Shown here: positions 40,600 to 50,012 of the stretch, in pieces
How the letters are laid out: each line of letters opens with the position of its first letter
Numbering within the stretch: the first letter of the stretch is position 1
NCBI GenBank assembly: GCA_002320595.1
Contig: DCKB01000034.1
Coordinates: 25,308-89,307 of the forward strand
Direction of reading: 5' to 3'
DNA: 64,000 nucleotides
Source: Christensenella sp. UBA1685
GTDB lineage: Bacteria > Bacillota > Clostridia > Christensenellales > CAG-138
Translations under genes and position numbers: made by a program
Notes under the pieces: generated by a model
Database searches by the model: none
Seen by the model: the letters and a program-made list of their open reading frames with translations, nothing else
Told to the model about the DNA's origin: nothing

Positions 40600-41853
40600 A
40601 TGAAAATCATCGATGTCGTTTGCTCCGCAGGCCGTACCGGTTTCTATTTTGACGATCAGCGCGCCATCAAGGCGGGCGCGGATCACGACGGCTTTACCTA
40701 TGTCGGCTCCCCCGTCACCCCGGGCTTTGCGGCTGTGCGTCAGGCAGGCGAGTCCATCTCCGTGATGCTTGTGCTTGAAGATGGCCAGGTTGCCTACGGC
40801 GACTGTGCGGCCGTTCAGTACAGCGGCGCCGGCGGACGCGACCCGCTCTTCCTTGCTAAGGACTTCATCCCCGTGATTGAGAACAACATCAAGCCCCAGC
40901 TTGTCGGCCGCGAGGCGGACAGCTTCAAGAACCTTTCCGAGATGGTGGAAGCCATCACCGTGAACGGCAACCGCCTGCACACTGCAATCCGCTACGGCGT
41001 GACTCAGGCAATTCTCGACGCGGTTGCCCGCGCAACCGGCCGCATGATGTGCGAAGTCGTGGCGGATGAATATGGCTGCACCGTAACCGATCAGCCCCTC
41101 AACATCTTCACGCAGTCCGGCGACGACCGGTATTCCAATGCGGACAAGATGATCATCAAGGGCGCACAGGTTCTGCCCCACGCGCTCATCAACAACGTAA
41201 AGACCAAGCTCGGCGAGCATGGCGAGTTGTTGGCCGAGTATGTTGGTTGGCTGCGCGACCGCGTGCTTAAGCTCCGCCGGGATGAAAGCTACAATCCCAT
41301 CTTCCACATTGATGTGTATGGCACCATCGGCGCCGCTTTTGGCAACGATAACTACAAAGGCATGGCGGATTACATCGCTGAGCTTGAAAAGATCGCCGCT
41401 CCGTTCCATCTGCGCATTGAAGGCCCCATGGATGTTGAAGACCGCGAAAAGCAGATGCTTGCATTGAAAGCGCTCACCGCAGAGCTTGACGCACGCGGCA
41501 TCAACGTAGAAATTGTTGCGGATGAGTGGTGCAACACGCTTGAAGACATCAAGTACTTTGCAGACAACAAAGCCGGCCACATGGTTCAGATCAAGACTCC
41601 CGACCTCGGCGGCATCAACAACACTGTAGAAGCCGTGCTGTATTGCAAGCGCCTCGGCATCGGTGCATACCAGGGCGGCACCTGTAACGAGACCGACCGC
41701 TCCGCGCAGGTATGCGTGCAGTGCGCCATGGCGACCCGCCCGGATCAGATTCTGGCAAAGCCCGGCATGGGCGTGGATGAAGGCTACATGATCGTCTACA
41801 ATGAAATGCAGCGCATCCTCGCGTTGCGCAAGGCCAAGGCCGCGCGCAAATAA
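40600..41853 (+). CDS. mal: methylaspartate ammonia-lyase
   Basis: 417 residues of the enolase superfamily. H194 (VLPHAL) and K332 (VQIKTPDLGG) correspond to the two catalytic residues known from the Clostridium tetanomorphum enzyme. Metal ligands D238, E274 and D308 are in place. It removes ammonia from 3-methylaspartate to give mesaconate, linking glutamate mutase to mesaconase. AGAAAGGGTACTATC precedes the ATG. Confidence 0.95.
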   Translation: MKIIDVVCSAGRTGFYFDDQRAIKAGADHDGFTYVGSPVTPGFAAVRQAGESISVMLVLEDGQVAYGDCAAVQYSGAGGRDPLFLAKDFIPVIENNIKPQLVGREADSFKNLSEMVEAITVNGNRLHTAIRYGVTQAILDAVARATGRMMCEVVADEYGCTVTDQPLNIFTQSGDDRYSNADKMIIKGAQVLPHALINNVKTKLGEHGELLAEYVGWLRDRVLKLRRDESYNPIFHIDVYGTIGAAFGNDNYKGMADYIAELEKIAAPFHLRIEGPMDVEDREKQMLALKALTAELDARGINVEIVADEWCNTLEDIKYFADNKAGHMVQIKTPDLGGINNTVEAVLYCKRLGIGAYQGGTCNETDRSAQVCVQCAMATRPDQILAKPGMGVDEGYMIVYNEMQRILALRKAKAARK

Positions 41854-41871
41854 TCCCGTTCCCTTTCATTG

Positions 41872-41907
41872 GGGCTGCCTGGAAAAGCATTTCGGGCGGC
41901 CCTTTTT
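41872..41907 (+). terminator. Rho-independent terminator of the glutamate pathway operon
   Basis: GGGCTGCCTG pairs with CGGGCGGCCC (two G-T pairs), followed by TTTTT. Confidence 0.85.
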
Positions 41908-41976
41908 CAAGCAAGTGCATGTGCATGTTTGAACGTTATGATTTTATAACTTTGCCTTATGATACTTGACTTTTAA

Positions 41977-42005
41977 TTGACGGACTTACAAGTATATATT
42001 ATAAT
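41977..42005 (+). promoter_or_regulatory. promoter of the hydrogenase operon
   Basis: TTGACG, 17-bp spacer, TATAAT, 62 bp before the first ATG. The spacer and flank are A+T-rich (TATATATTATAATATATG). Confidence 0.8.
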
Positions 42006-42066
42006 ATATGCATGGACTACCCGTCTTCCGCAGCGAGGCGGAGGGACGTTTCAAAGGAGAAAACTT

Positions 42067-43521
42067 ATGGCGTTGTTGTTTGATACCCATGTGCAAAAAA
42101 TGAAATACAATGTGCTGCGTGAAGTCGCTAAACTGGCCTACAGCGATGAGTTGACCAGTGCGAAGCTGATGGAGGTCTCAAAGACCATCATCCCGGACGG
42201 CAAGCCGATGTTCCGTTGCTGCATTTATAAAGAGCGCGCCATCATCAACGAGCGCGTCGGCATGGCGCTCGGCGGCGAAGAAGATGGTACCGTCGTGAGC
42301 GTGCTCCCCATCGCGTGCGACGAATGCCCTGTGGACGGCATTCAGGTTTCCGCCGCCTGCCGCGGCTGCCTTGCGCACCGCTGCATGGATAATTGCCCGA
42401 AGGATGCGATTTCCATCGTCAACCACCGTGCTGTAATCGACAAGGAAAAATGCGTGGAATGTGGCCGCTGCATGGCTGTTTGCCCCTATTCCGCCATCGT
42501 TAAGCATACGCGCCCCTGCGTAAACGCCTGCAAGCCAAAGGCAATCCATATTGACCCCGAAACGCAAAAGGCTGTAATCAACAAGGAGAAGTGCATCTCC
42601 TGCGGCGCGTGCGTCTATCAATGCCCCTTTGGCGCAATTACCGATAAATCCAGCATCACGCAGGTAATCTCGCTCATCCGCAATTCGCATGACAATAAGG
42701 AGTATCATGTGTATGCCGTCGTCGCGCCTTCCATGGCCAGCCAGTATCCCAATGCCGTGCCGGAGCAGGTTGTTGCGGGCATCCGCAGGCTCGGCTTCCA
42801 TGCGGTTGTCGAAGCTGCATGGGGTGCGGACATGGTCGCCTGGCTTGAAGCGCAGGAGCTCGCCGAGAAGGGCTTTTTGACCTCCTCCTGCTGCCCTGCA
42901 TTTGTAAGCTATATTGAAAAGAACTTCCCCTCGCTTGTGCCGAATATTTCGCACAACCTTTCGCCGATGGCTCAGATTGCGAAGTGGCTGCACGAAACCG
43001 ACCCCAGCTGCCATGTGGTATTCATTGGGCCATGCATTGCCAAAAAGGCCGAAACGAAATACACGAAGACAAAGGAGTTCGTGGATTATACCATCACCTT
43101 TGAGGAGATGCAGGCCATGTTCTCTGCACGCGGGATCGACGTTACAAAAATGGAAAAAGCCGAGCTCGATAACGCCTCTTTCTTCGGGCGCATCTTTGCG
43201 CGCTGCGGCGGCCTTGCGACCGCAGTGGAGCAGGCGCTCCGCGAGCAGGGCGTCACGCCGGAGGAATTTACGCTTAAGGCCACTTCCTGCAACGGCATTG
43301 CAGAATGCCGCACAGCGTTGCTGAAAGCGCAAAAAGGTGTTCTGCCTGAAAACTTTATTGAAGGCATGGCCTGTGAAGGCGGCTGTATTGGCGGCCCCGC
43401 CTGTCTGAGCCATAGTTCCAAAAATGCCGCACAGGTGGACGCTTATGGCCGCTCCTCCATGGAGCAAACCATTTCAGACGCCATCGGAGTTTTGCGGCTG
43501 AACGAAACAGCAAACCACTAA
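42067..43521 (+). CDS. monomeric [FeFe] hydrogenase, group-B-like
   Basis: 484 residues. An N-terminal region has two [4Fe-4S] ferredoxin motifs (CVECGRCMAVCP near 130-140, CISCGACVYQCP near 176-187) plus extra cysteines. The H-cluster domain has L1 TSSCCPAF (272-279), L2 GPCIAKKAE (321-329) and L3 EGMACEGGCIGGPA (432-445). Both L1 cysteines are kept, so proton transfer and cluster binding look possible. L1 and L3 differ from classic group A (TSCCPGW, MACPGGC), as in group B. It probably recycles reduced ferredoxin to H2 during amino-acid fermentation. First of four co-directional genes. Confidence 0.88.
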   Translation: MALLFDTHVQKMKYNVLREVAKLAYSDELTSAKLMEVSKTIIPDGKPMFRCCIYKERAIINERVGMALGGEEDGTVVSVLPIACDECPVDGIQVSAACRGCLAHRCMDNCPKDAISIVNHRAVIDKEKCVECGRCMAVCPYSAIVKHTRPCVNACKPKAIHIDPETQKAVINKEKCISCGACVYQCPFGAITDKSSITQVISLIRNSHDNKEYHVYAVVAPSMASQYPNAVPEQVVAGIRRLGFHAVVEAAWGADMVAWLEAQELAEKGFLTSSCCPAFVSYIEKNFPSLVPNISHNLSPMAQIAKWLHETDPSCHVVFIGPCIAKKAETKYTKTKEFVDYTITFEEMQAMFSARGIDVTKMEKAELDNASFFGRIFARCGGLATAVEQALREQGVTPEEFTLKATSCNGIAECRTALLKAQKGVLPENFIEGMACEGGCIGGPACLSHSSKNAAQVDAYGRSSMEQTISDAIGVLRLNETANH

Positions 43522-43537
43522 TCAGGAGGTTCCCAGT

Positions 43538-43786
43538 ATGACGACGATTTCCGTATGCATTGGCAGTGCGTGCCACAAGCGTGGTTCCTATGCCGTCCTC
43601 AATCGGTTTAAGGCGCTTGCCGCCGAAAAGGGCGTTTCCGAAAAAGTCACCGTGGCACCGGCCTTTTGCCTTGGCGAATGTAAGAACGGCGTTACGGTAA
43701 AGGTGGATGAAAAGCTCTTTCTCGGCATGACGGAAGAATCCGCGGAGGATGTGTTCAACCGTTATGTGCTGCCCAAATTGGGCTGA
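43538..43786 (+). CDS. thioredoxin-like [2Fe-2S] ferredoxin
   Basis: 82 residues. CIGSACHKRG and PAFCLGECKNG give the C-x4-C ... C-x3-C set of NuoE/HydA-associated [2Fe-2S] thioredoxin-fold proteins. ATCAGGAGGTTCCC precedes the ATG. It lies 16 bp after the hydrogenase and 14 bp before the sensory homologue, so it likely passes electrons to or between them. Confidence 0.88.
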   Translation: MTTISVCIGSACHKRGSYAVLNRFKALAAEKGVSEKVTVAPAFCLGECKNGVTVKVDEKLFLGMTEESAEDVFNRYVLPKLG

Positions 43787-43800
43787 AGGAGGCTGGATCG

Positions 43801-45495
43801 ATGGGCATCCTGCAATTTGAAAGCGTTAACTGTAAGGACTGCTGCAAGTGCATCGGCGTTTGCCCGGTGAAAGCCATTGAAGTTAAGAACCATCGCGCCA
43901 TGGTCGTAGAGCGTGACTGTATCCTTTGCGGCAATTGCACGGTCGTTTGCCCGCAGAATACCAAGCATGATGTGAACGATGTTGCAGGCATCCGCGCACT
44001 GATTCACGATGGGCGCAAAGTCGTTGCAAGCGTGGCCCCTTCCTATGCCGCGTATTTCAACGGCTGCGGCCTGCCTGCGTTGCGTGCAGCGCTGCAAAAG
44101 CTCGGCTTTGCGGATGTGCGTGAAACTGCGGAAGGCGCTTATCTCGTTAAGTCGGAATATGAAACCCTTCTGCGTGAGAAGCGCATGAGCACCGTGATCT
44201 CTTCCTGCTGCGCCACGGTGAATGCCTATGTGCAAAAGCACTGCCCGGAGGCCATTCCCCTGCTCGCGCCCGTCCTTACACCTATGCAGGCACATGCAAG
44301 GCTGATTCATGCCGAAGATCCCGAGGCAGTCCTCGTGTTCATCGGGCCATGCATCTCAAAAAAAGCCGAATGTCTTGAGGATGCCTCTGACCTGGCCTAT
44401 GCCGTTACGTTTGGCGACCTTGCCGAATGGATGCGCGACGTCAATGTTGATCTGGAACCGGCGCCCGCCTCTGAGCGCCGCCTTTCCCGCTTCTTTCCCG
44501 TTGCAGGCGGCATTCTGAAAACCATGGAAAAATCGCCGGATTACAGCTACATCGCCGTAGATGGCCCCGAAAACTGCATGCGCGCCCTGCATGATGCGGC
44601 TGCCGGAAAATTCCCGAACTGCTTCATTGAGATGAATTTCTGCACCGGTTCCTGTGTGGGAGGCCCGGCATTCCGCAAGCGTGAGCTTTCGCTTGCCGCG
44701 TCCACCCTCCGCGTTGCACGCGATGCAGTTGAGAGCGATGCTGCCGAGCAGGGTGCTCCCGATTACGGGTTCGGCAAACCGGGCGACCTCGCCGCCGCTT
44801 TCCGCGACGAGCAAACCTGCTATACTATGCCAACAGAGAAGCAAATCGTCTCCATTTTTAAGAAAATGGGCAAGGAAAGCCCGGCAGATGAGCTTAACTG
44901 CGGGATGTGCGGCTATTCCTCCTGCCGGGAAAAGGCCATTGCAGTGTTCATGGGGCGTGCGGAAATCACAATGTGTATGCCTTATATGAAAAAGCGGGCC
45001 GAATCTTTCTCGGATAAGATTCTCAGCATTACGCCGGATGCGATCCTTGCAGTTGATCTTGACCTTCGGGTGCAGCAGGTGAACCACGCTGCCTGCCAGA
45101 TTTTCTCCGTGGAGCCGCAGGACATCCTTGGTCAACCCGTAAGCCGCCTGATCGATGAATTCGATTTCATAGAGCTCATTTCCAGCGGCAACAAGCAGTC
45201 GGAAAAATTCACTTTCCTCGCGGAATATAACCTTTACCTCAAGCAGTCGTTCTTTTACGATGCGGCAAGCGGCATCATCATCTGCATCATGAAGAACATT
45301 ACCAAGGAAAAGCAGAAACAGAACCAGTTGATGCGCCATAAAACGCAGGTGGCCGGCATGGCGGATGACATTGTGGAAAAGCAGTTGCGCATCGTGCATG
45401 AAATTGCCTCGCTCCTTGGCGAGTCCGCTGCCGAAACGAAGCTTGCGATTTCCGAACTTAAGGATGCCGTCATGATGGAAAACGAGGAGCAATGA
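43801..45495 (+). CDS. PAS-containing sensory [FeFe] hydrogenase (HydS-like, group C)
   Basis: 564 residues. Two ferredoxin motifs (CKDCCKCIGVCP, CILCGNCTVVCP) are followed by an H-cluster domain with unusual L1 ISSCCATV, L2 GPCISKKAE and L3 NFCTGSCVGGPA. An Fe-S domain (CGMCGYSSC, about 365-395), a PAS domain (about 405-510) and a helical C-terminus follow. This is the group C architecture, thought to sense H2 or redox state rather than make H2. It has no kinase domain; the phosphatase gene 4 bp downstream is the likely output. Confidence 0.9.
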   Translation: MGILQFESVNCKDCCKCIGVCPVKAIEVKNHRAMVVERDCILCGNCTVVCPQNTKHDVNDVAGIRALIHDGRKVVASVAPSYAAYFNGCGLPALRAALQKLGFADVRETAEGAYLVKSEYETLLREKRMSTVISSCCATVNAYVQKHCPEAIPLLAPVLTPMQAHARLIHAEDPEAVLVFIGPCISKKAECLEDASDLAYAVTFGDLAEWMRDVNVDLEPAPASERRLSRFFPVAGGILKTMEKSPDYSYIAVDGPENCMRALHDAAAGKFPNCFIEMNFCTGSCVGGPAFRKRELSLAASTLRVARDAVESDAAEQGAPDYGFGKPGDLAAAFRDEQTCYTMPTEKQIVSIFKKMGKESPADELNCGMCGYSSCREKAIAVFMGRAEITMCMPYMKKRAESFSDKILSITPDAILAVDLDLRVQQVNHAACQIFSVEPQDILGQPVSRLIDEFDFIELISSGNKQSEKFTFLAEYNLYLKQSFFYDAASGIIICIMKNITKEKQKQNQLMRHKTQVAGMADDIVEKQLRIVHEIASLLGESAAETKLAISELKDAVMMENEEQ

Positions 45496-45499
45496 TCCC

Positions 45500-46660
45500 A
45501 TGGAAAACTTTTTCATCGAAAGCGGGCATGCAAGCGTCAACAAGCATGACGAATCGCTCTGCGGCGATTCCTATTACATCACAAAGGACGGCGGCAAGCT
45601 GACCGTTGTTCTTTCCGATGGGCTGGGCAGCGGCGTGAAAGCCAACATCCTTTCCACGCTGACTTCCACCATCCTTTCCACCCTGATGTCCCGCAAGCTG
45701 CCGGTGGATGAATGCATTGAAACCGTCGCCTCTACGCTGCCCATGTGCCGAGAGCGCAAGCTTGCCTACTCCACCTTCACTATGCTGCAGGTGGAAAGCA
45801 CGCAGGCCCGCCTTGTGCAGTATGACAACCCGCGCGCGATTCTGCTGCGCAACGGCAAAAATGTGGATTACAATACAACCGTGCGCTTCATCGGAGAAAA
45901 GGAGATCCACGAAAGCACGTTGTATCCACGGGAAAACGACCTGCTTGTTCTGATGACGGATGGCATCACGAACGCCGGCATCGGCAAGGTGATGCAGGAC
46001 GGCTGGCCGCGCAAGGACGTGATCGAATGCCTGGAGCGTTGGTATACGCCGGAGCTTTCCCCGCAGCACCTTGCGGCAATGCTCGTGAATGCGGCGCTCT
46101 CGCTTTGCCTGGACTCGCCGGATGACGACATCACCGCACTTGTGTTTAAGATGCGCAGGCGGCAGGCCGTGAACGTCATCATCGGCCCCCCAGCCGACCC
46201 GAAGGATGACGAGCGCGTGCTCAAGCTTTTCTTCGCCAAAGAAGGGCGGCACGTAGTCTGCGGTGGCACCACGGCACATACCGTAAGCCGGTATTTGAAC
46301 AGGCCCATCGTGCCCATTGCGGACAGCGGCACAGAAACCGTGCCTGCCATTGCCGCGATTGAAGGGGTAGATCTTGTAACGGAAGGCGTGATAACGCTGC
46401 AGCAGGTGGCGGATCTTGCGGAAAAATACGCTTCAAATAACCGCATTTCCCTTTCCATCAGCGAAAAGACGGACGGCGTATCCCGCCTCGCTTCCCTCCT
46501 GTTCGAGCAGGCAACGGATATCACCATTTTCCACGGCCAGGCCGTAAACCACGCGCATGACAGTCTGGATATTGATTTCGATTCCAAAGCGCTTCTCGTC
46601 AAGCGCCTTGCCAAGAGCCTCACAGAAATGGGAAAAAACGTAAAAGTCAGCCGCTGCTGA
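45500..46660 (+). CDS. SpoIIE/PP2C-type phosphatase of the hydrogenase operon
   Basis: 386 residues. The N-terminal SpoIIE-PP2C domain (about 1-215) has LCGDSYY, VVLSDGLGSG with metal aspartates, LVLMTDGITNAG and PDDDITALVF. The C-terminal 170 residues form a second domain of unknown type (starting VNVIIGPPADP). It would dephosphorylate a Ser/Thr-phosphorylated partner, such as an anti-anti-sigma factor, under control of the sensory hydrogenase. No kinase or STAS protein is adjacent. Confidence 0.85.
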   Translation: MENFFIESGHASVNKHDESLCGDSYYITKDGGKLTVVLSDGLGSGVKANILSTLTSTILSTLMSRKLPVDECIETVASTLPMCRERKLAYSTFTMLQVESTQARLVQYDNPRAILLRNGKNVDYNTTVRFIGEKEIHESTLYPRENDLLVLMTDGITNAGIGKVMQDGWPRKDVIECLERWYTPELSPQHLAAMLVNAALSLCLDSPDDDITALVFKMRRRQAVNVIIGPPADPKDDERVLKLFFAKEGRHVVCGGTTAHTVSRYLNRPIVPIADSGTETVPAIAAIEGVDLVTEGVITLQQVADLAEKYASNNRISLSISEKTDGVSRLASLLFEQATDITIFHGQAVNHAHDSLDIDFDSKALLVKRLAKSLTEMGKNVKVSRC

Positions 46661-46705
46661 AACAAACGTCCCGTGCGGAACACCCGCCCGGGACGTACTG
46701 TGTTT

Positions 46706-46745
46706 TATCTTTCGGATGTCTTTCCAAGGCCCGAAAGATATTTTT
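46706..46745 (+). terminator. Rho-independent terminator of the hydrogenase operon
   Basis: TATCTTTCGG (46706-46715) pairs perfectly with CCGAAAGATA (46731-46740), followed by TTTTT. A second hairpin ACGTCCCG/CGGGACGT lies just before it (about 46667-46697). Confidence 0.85.
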
Positions 46746-46858
46746 GTGGGTTTGCTTTCAGGTTAAGCCGAAAGCACGAGGGCGGGGTGTACGCGCAGTT
46801 TCAGAAAAATGCACCCTAAATTGTTGAATTTTGTTTATACGTTATTCAGCAATACGCC

Positions 46859-47767
46859 CTAGTTTTCCTGCACGGCTGCAAGCGCCATGCGCGCGGCGCC
46901 GGTTGCAGCGGAAGTTGCAAGGAGGAAGGATTCAAGCTCCGGATACAGCTCACCCAGCTGCGCTTTTACGCCCTCCGTCACGTATGCGTCATTCTTTAAC
47001 ACACCGCCGGAAAGCGCCAAACGCCCCCGCTGAAGCTCCAACCGCTCGATGACCGTGGATGCGAGCAGGCAAAGCTCGCGCACCGTCCTTTCCAGAATGG
47101 CGCAGGCCGCGGCATCCCCTTGGGCAACCGCTTCCGGCAAAAGAAGCGCATACGTGGAAAGATTGCCTCGTTTGTCCCCTTCCGTATAGAGCGCCCGAAT
47201 CAGCTCATCCAAATTTCGCGTGCCGATCTGTGCAAATACAAGCTCTGTCAGCACCGTTGGGCGAGACCGGCCATCCTGTGCGCGCACCACAGCCGAAAGG
47301 ATATCCCGGCCAATCGCATATCCGCTGCCCTCGTCGTCGATCTTGTATCCTCTTCCGCCCGCGCGTGCTGTAATCCCACGCGTGTTACGGCCAAAGCAGA
47401 TAGAGCCAGTCCCCGAAATCAACACGGCTCCGGGGCCTGCTCCATGGGCTGCGTAAAGAGCGGCCGCTTGGTCGCCTGCAAGCATATATGCGCCTTCATA
47501 GCCATCCGCACGGATCATGCGCTCCAACGTCCGGCGAAGCTCCGGATTGCTCATGCCTGCGCAGCCAACGCAGAGCATGCGGCAAATTCCGCCTTGCGCG
47601 CGTACCCTTTCGATTACGCCGCGCATGCTTTCCGCCATTTCCGCTACCGGCCTGCTGTTCATATTCAGGGAGCCGAACAGGCTTGTGCTGATTACTTCCC
47701 CTTTCAGATTCATCAGCACACATTCCGTTTTGGTTCCGCCGCCGTCTATGCCCGCAACAAATTCCAT
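46859..47767 (-). CDS. BadF-type sugar kinase (MurNAc/GlcNAc kinase)
   Basis: 302 residues of the BadF/BadG/BcrA ASKHA family: AGIDGGGTKTECVL as phosphate-1, VLISGTGSICFG as phosphate-2, LALSGGVLKND as the adenosine motif. Next to murQ, the best assignment is MurK, which phosphorylates N-acetylmuramic acid and GlcNAc from wall turnover in Clostridia. ATG 47767 is preferred to one two codons upstream because GAAAGGA is then 7 nt away. Confidence 0.8.
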   Translation of the reverse strand: MEFVAGIDGGGTKTECVLMNLKGEVISTSLFGSLNMNSRPVAEMAESMRGVIERVRAQGGICRMLCVGCAGMSNPELRRTLERMIRADGYEGAYMLAGDQAAALYAAHGAGPGAVLISGTGSICFGRNTRGITARAGGRGYKIDDEGSGYAIGRDILSAVVRAQDGRSRPTVLTELVFAQIGTRNLDELIRALYTEGDKRGNLSTYALLLPEAVAQGDAAACAILERTVRELCLLASTVIERLELQRGRLALSGGVLKNDAYVTEGVKAQLGELYPELESFLLATSAATGAARMALAAVQEN

Positions 47768-47769
47768 TT

Positions 47770-48597
47770 TCATTCCTTTCGTTGCGCCTGAACATTCAGA
47801 TATTCCAAAGCCCTGTCTACGCGCATATCCGCATTCACCAACGCGGTTTCTGCCTCCGCCTCCGTCACGCCCGCCGTTTCACACAGAATGCGCACCGCGC
47901 GGCCACGCAGCTTTTCGTTTGTCGCGGCAAGGCTTGTCATTACGCCGCCCCTCGCGTATCCGAGGCGCACCATAGCCGCGGTGGAGATCATATTGAGCAC
48001 AAGCTTTTGTGATGTGCCGCACTTCATGCGCGTTGAACCCGCGATGACCTCCGGCCCGACAACCGGCGCAATGCAAATATCCGCGCACGCGCCAAGGCGT
48101 GTGCCGATGTTATTCACAATCGCTGCCGTTGCCGCGCCAAGCGCCTTTGCACGCGCCACTGCGCCGATCACATAGCGCGCAGAACCGCTTGCGCTGATCC
48201 CGATCACAAGGTCATCCTCTCCCACGCCAAGCGTATCCATCAATGCGGTGCCCGCCTCCGGATCGTCCTCAGCGCCTTCCACAGCATGGCGCAGGGCAAT
48301 ATCCCCGCCCGCGATAAACCCCTGCACCAGCGTAGGCGGCACGCCGAATGTAGGCGGACACTCGCTTGCGTCCAGCACGCCGAGCCTTCCGGACGTTCCT
48401 GCGCCGACATAGATCACCCGGCCGTTGTGCGCAAGTGCCGAAACCGCAAGTTCAACTGCCTCCGCAATATGAGGGAGCTCTGCCTCCACCGCAAGGGGAA
48501 CCAGTCTATCTTCCTCGTTCATCAGGCGCAGCAACGCGGGTGTATCAGCCGGATCAACCAATCCGGTGCGCGGATTTTTCGTTTCTGTTGTCAGCAT
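47770..48597 (-). CDS. murQ: N-acetylmuramic acid 6-phosphate etherase
   Basis: 275 residues with a SIS domain. TGLVDPADTPALLRLMNEED, VIYVGAGTSGRLGVLDASE, SARYVIGAV and KCGTSQKLVLNMISTAAM are characteristic. It removes D-lactate from MurNAc-6-P, giving GlcNAc-6-P. The kinase follows 2 bp later. The start directly follows the stop of the PH-domain gene (TGATATG), so the three genes may be co-translated. Confidence 0.93.
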   Translation of the reverse strand: MLTTETKNPRTGLVDPADTPALLRLMNEEDRLVPLAVEAELPHIAEAVELAVSALAHNGRVIYVGAGTSGRLGVLDASECPPTFGVPPTLVQGFIAGGDIALRHAVEGAEDDPEAGTALMDTLGVGEDDLVIGISASGSARYVIGAVARAKALGAATAAIVNNIGTRLGACADICIAPVVGPEVIAGSTRMKCGTSQKLVLNMISTAAMVRLGYARGGVMTSLAATNEKLRGRAVRILCETAGVTEAEAETALVNADMRVDRALEYLNVQAQRKE

Positions 48598-48598
48598 A

Positions 48599-49087
48599 TC
48601 AGTCCGGTATTCCATCCCCGTCAATGTCCACAAATTCCGGCGGCGGTGGCGGCATATCGCCAGGCTCATGCTCACATTCATCGTGACGCATCCCAGCGCT
48701 GGCCGTACCGTAAATTTCCTTGCCGGCGAGCCCCTTCTTCATGCGCTCACGCTCCACGATGTTGGAAAGGAACCTGCGCACTTTTTCCGGATGCTTGATG
48801 TTCTTCAGGTCAACCGTATGGTGGCTTTGGTCTGCGCTGAACAAGGTCACGGTTCCTACGCCGAAAATCTTCTGCCCCAGCGTACGCACCATTTTAATAT
48901 CCAAAATACGATAGAGCAAAATCTCATCCGTTTCCGTGCGGAAAAAGCCTTTGCGCAGGATAAAACGGTCATCCGTTACCTCGTACACGGTAAAACTCAA
49001 CGGCATGCCAAGAACCCGTTTTCTGTCGTGCCACAGCACGGCATCCTTTTCGGATTCAATCGCCTGGTTAACGTTTTTCTTTGCCAT
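48599..49087 (-). CDS. PH-domain (bacterial PH_2-like) protein
   Basis: 162 residues. The central part (about 15-105) is a bacterial pleckstrin-like domain: DRKRVLGMPLSFTVYEVTDD, LRKGFFRTETDEILLYRILD. The tail has a PPPPP run and ends DIDGDGIPD, an EF-hand-like acidic repeat. No membrane helix. Function unknown; it precedes murQ by one base. Confidence 0.75.
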   Translation of the reverse strand: MAKKNVNQAIESEKDAVLWHDRKRVLGMPLSFTVYEVTDDRFILRKGFFRTETDEILLYRILDIKMVRTLGQKIFGVGTVTLFSADQSHHTVDLKNIKHPEKVRRFLSNIVERERMKKGLAGKEIYGTASAGMRHDECEHEPGDMPPPPPEFVDIDGDGIPD

Positions 49088-49151
49088 ATGCGCCTGCTCT
49101 CCTTCATCTCGTGTTTTGTTGGTTGCGCCCGTATTGTCTTTTTGTATTGTA

Positions 49152-49931
49152 TCACAGGATGCCGCTGAATTCTACAGCGGCATCCGCATCGCGCACCGGG
49201 GTAAAATCAATCCCCGCGCGGCGCGCCTGCGCATGCTGAAAACGGCGTTCGATGCGGTAGTGCCTGCTGTCTTTTATAAAATTTGCGCCCGTCTGTTTAA
49301 AGCGGAACGCAATCCCCGCTGCAACGCATTGGGCGCGCAGCGCCAGAATCCACGCATAATCGCATGGGCGCGCTGCGTTGCCCGATTCTCCGCCTGCAAT
49401 TACCTGCTCCACCCACGGCCCCAAATGCGGCGCAAGATCGAGCCGTTCCAACAGTGGCTCGCAGGCGAGAAACTTATGCCGGATGGGCGCATCCCGAAAA
49501 ATCGGAAGCCGGTACTCCGCCATGGCCTGGTTCTCCACCGTGCATCCGACCACAACGTTCGGATACCCATCGCCCCAGTCTGGCGGAAGCGCCTCTGCAA
49601 AGCGGTCGATGCGTTTGGTGATGAACAGGAAAACAAGGTCCGTACGGGCGCGCATCATCGCCCATGCTTCCGGCCGCCATGCATCCGCGTCTTCCAAAAG
49701 AAAGTCCGAAGTAAAGCACGTGTAAACCATCGTGCCCGGCTGAAGCTTGTATGCCCCGCCGCGCGCATGGCGCATGGGCAGCGTAAAATCCCCCGTTTTT
49801 TTCACAATGGATGCATCCCGCTCATGCCGGGCATCCATGCGGTATACATAGCAGTTCATGCAGCCGGGAGAAAGCTTATGGCAGCCATGCCAGGGGTTCC
49901 ATCCCGCCTCTTTTTCGCGTTTTCCGCTCAT
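49152..49931 (-). CDS. DUF5131 (phage Gp37/Gp68-like) protein
   Basis: 259 residues. The N-terminus NPWHGCHKLSPGCMNCYVYR gives the C-x6-C-x2-C motif of the DUF5131 family, which looks like a radical-SAM-type Fe-S site. LFITKRIDRF, GCTVENQ, FLACEPLLE and VIAGGESG are the conserved blocks. The family was first annotated in phages but is common in chromosomes. Activity unknown. Confidence 0.85.
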   Translation of the reverse strand: MSGKREKEAGWNPWHGCHKLSPGCMNCYVYRMDARHERDASIVKKTGDFTLPMRHARGGAYKLQPGTMVYTCFTSDFLLEDADAWRPEAWAMMRARTDLVFLFITKRIDRFAEALPPDWGDGYPNVVVGCTVENQAMAEYRLPIFRDAPIRHKFLACEPLLERLDLAPHLGPWVEQVIAGGESGNAARPCDYAWILALRAQCVAAGIAFRFKQTGANFIKDSRHYRIERRFQHAQARRAGIDFTPVRDADAAVEFSGIL

Positions 49932-50012
49932 AGCCGTTTTCCGTTCGTAGCCGTTATACGGTATATCGGTTTATGGTTCTGCTTTTCTCCCTGCATTCCA
50001 GCAAAATCCGCA

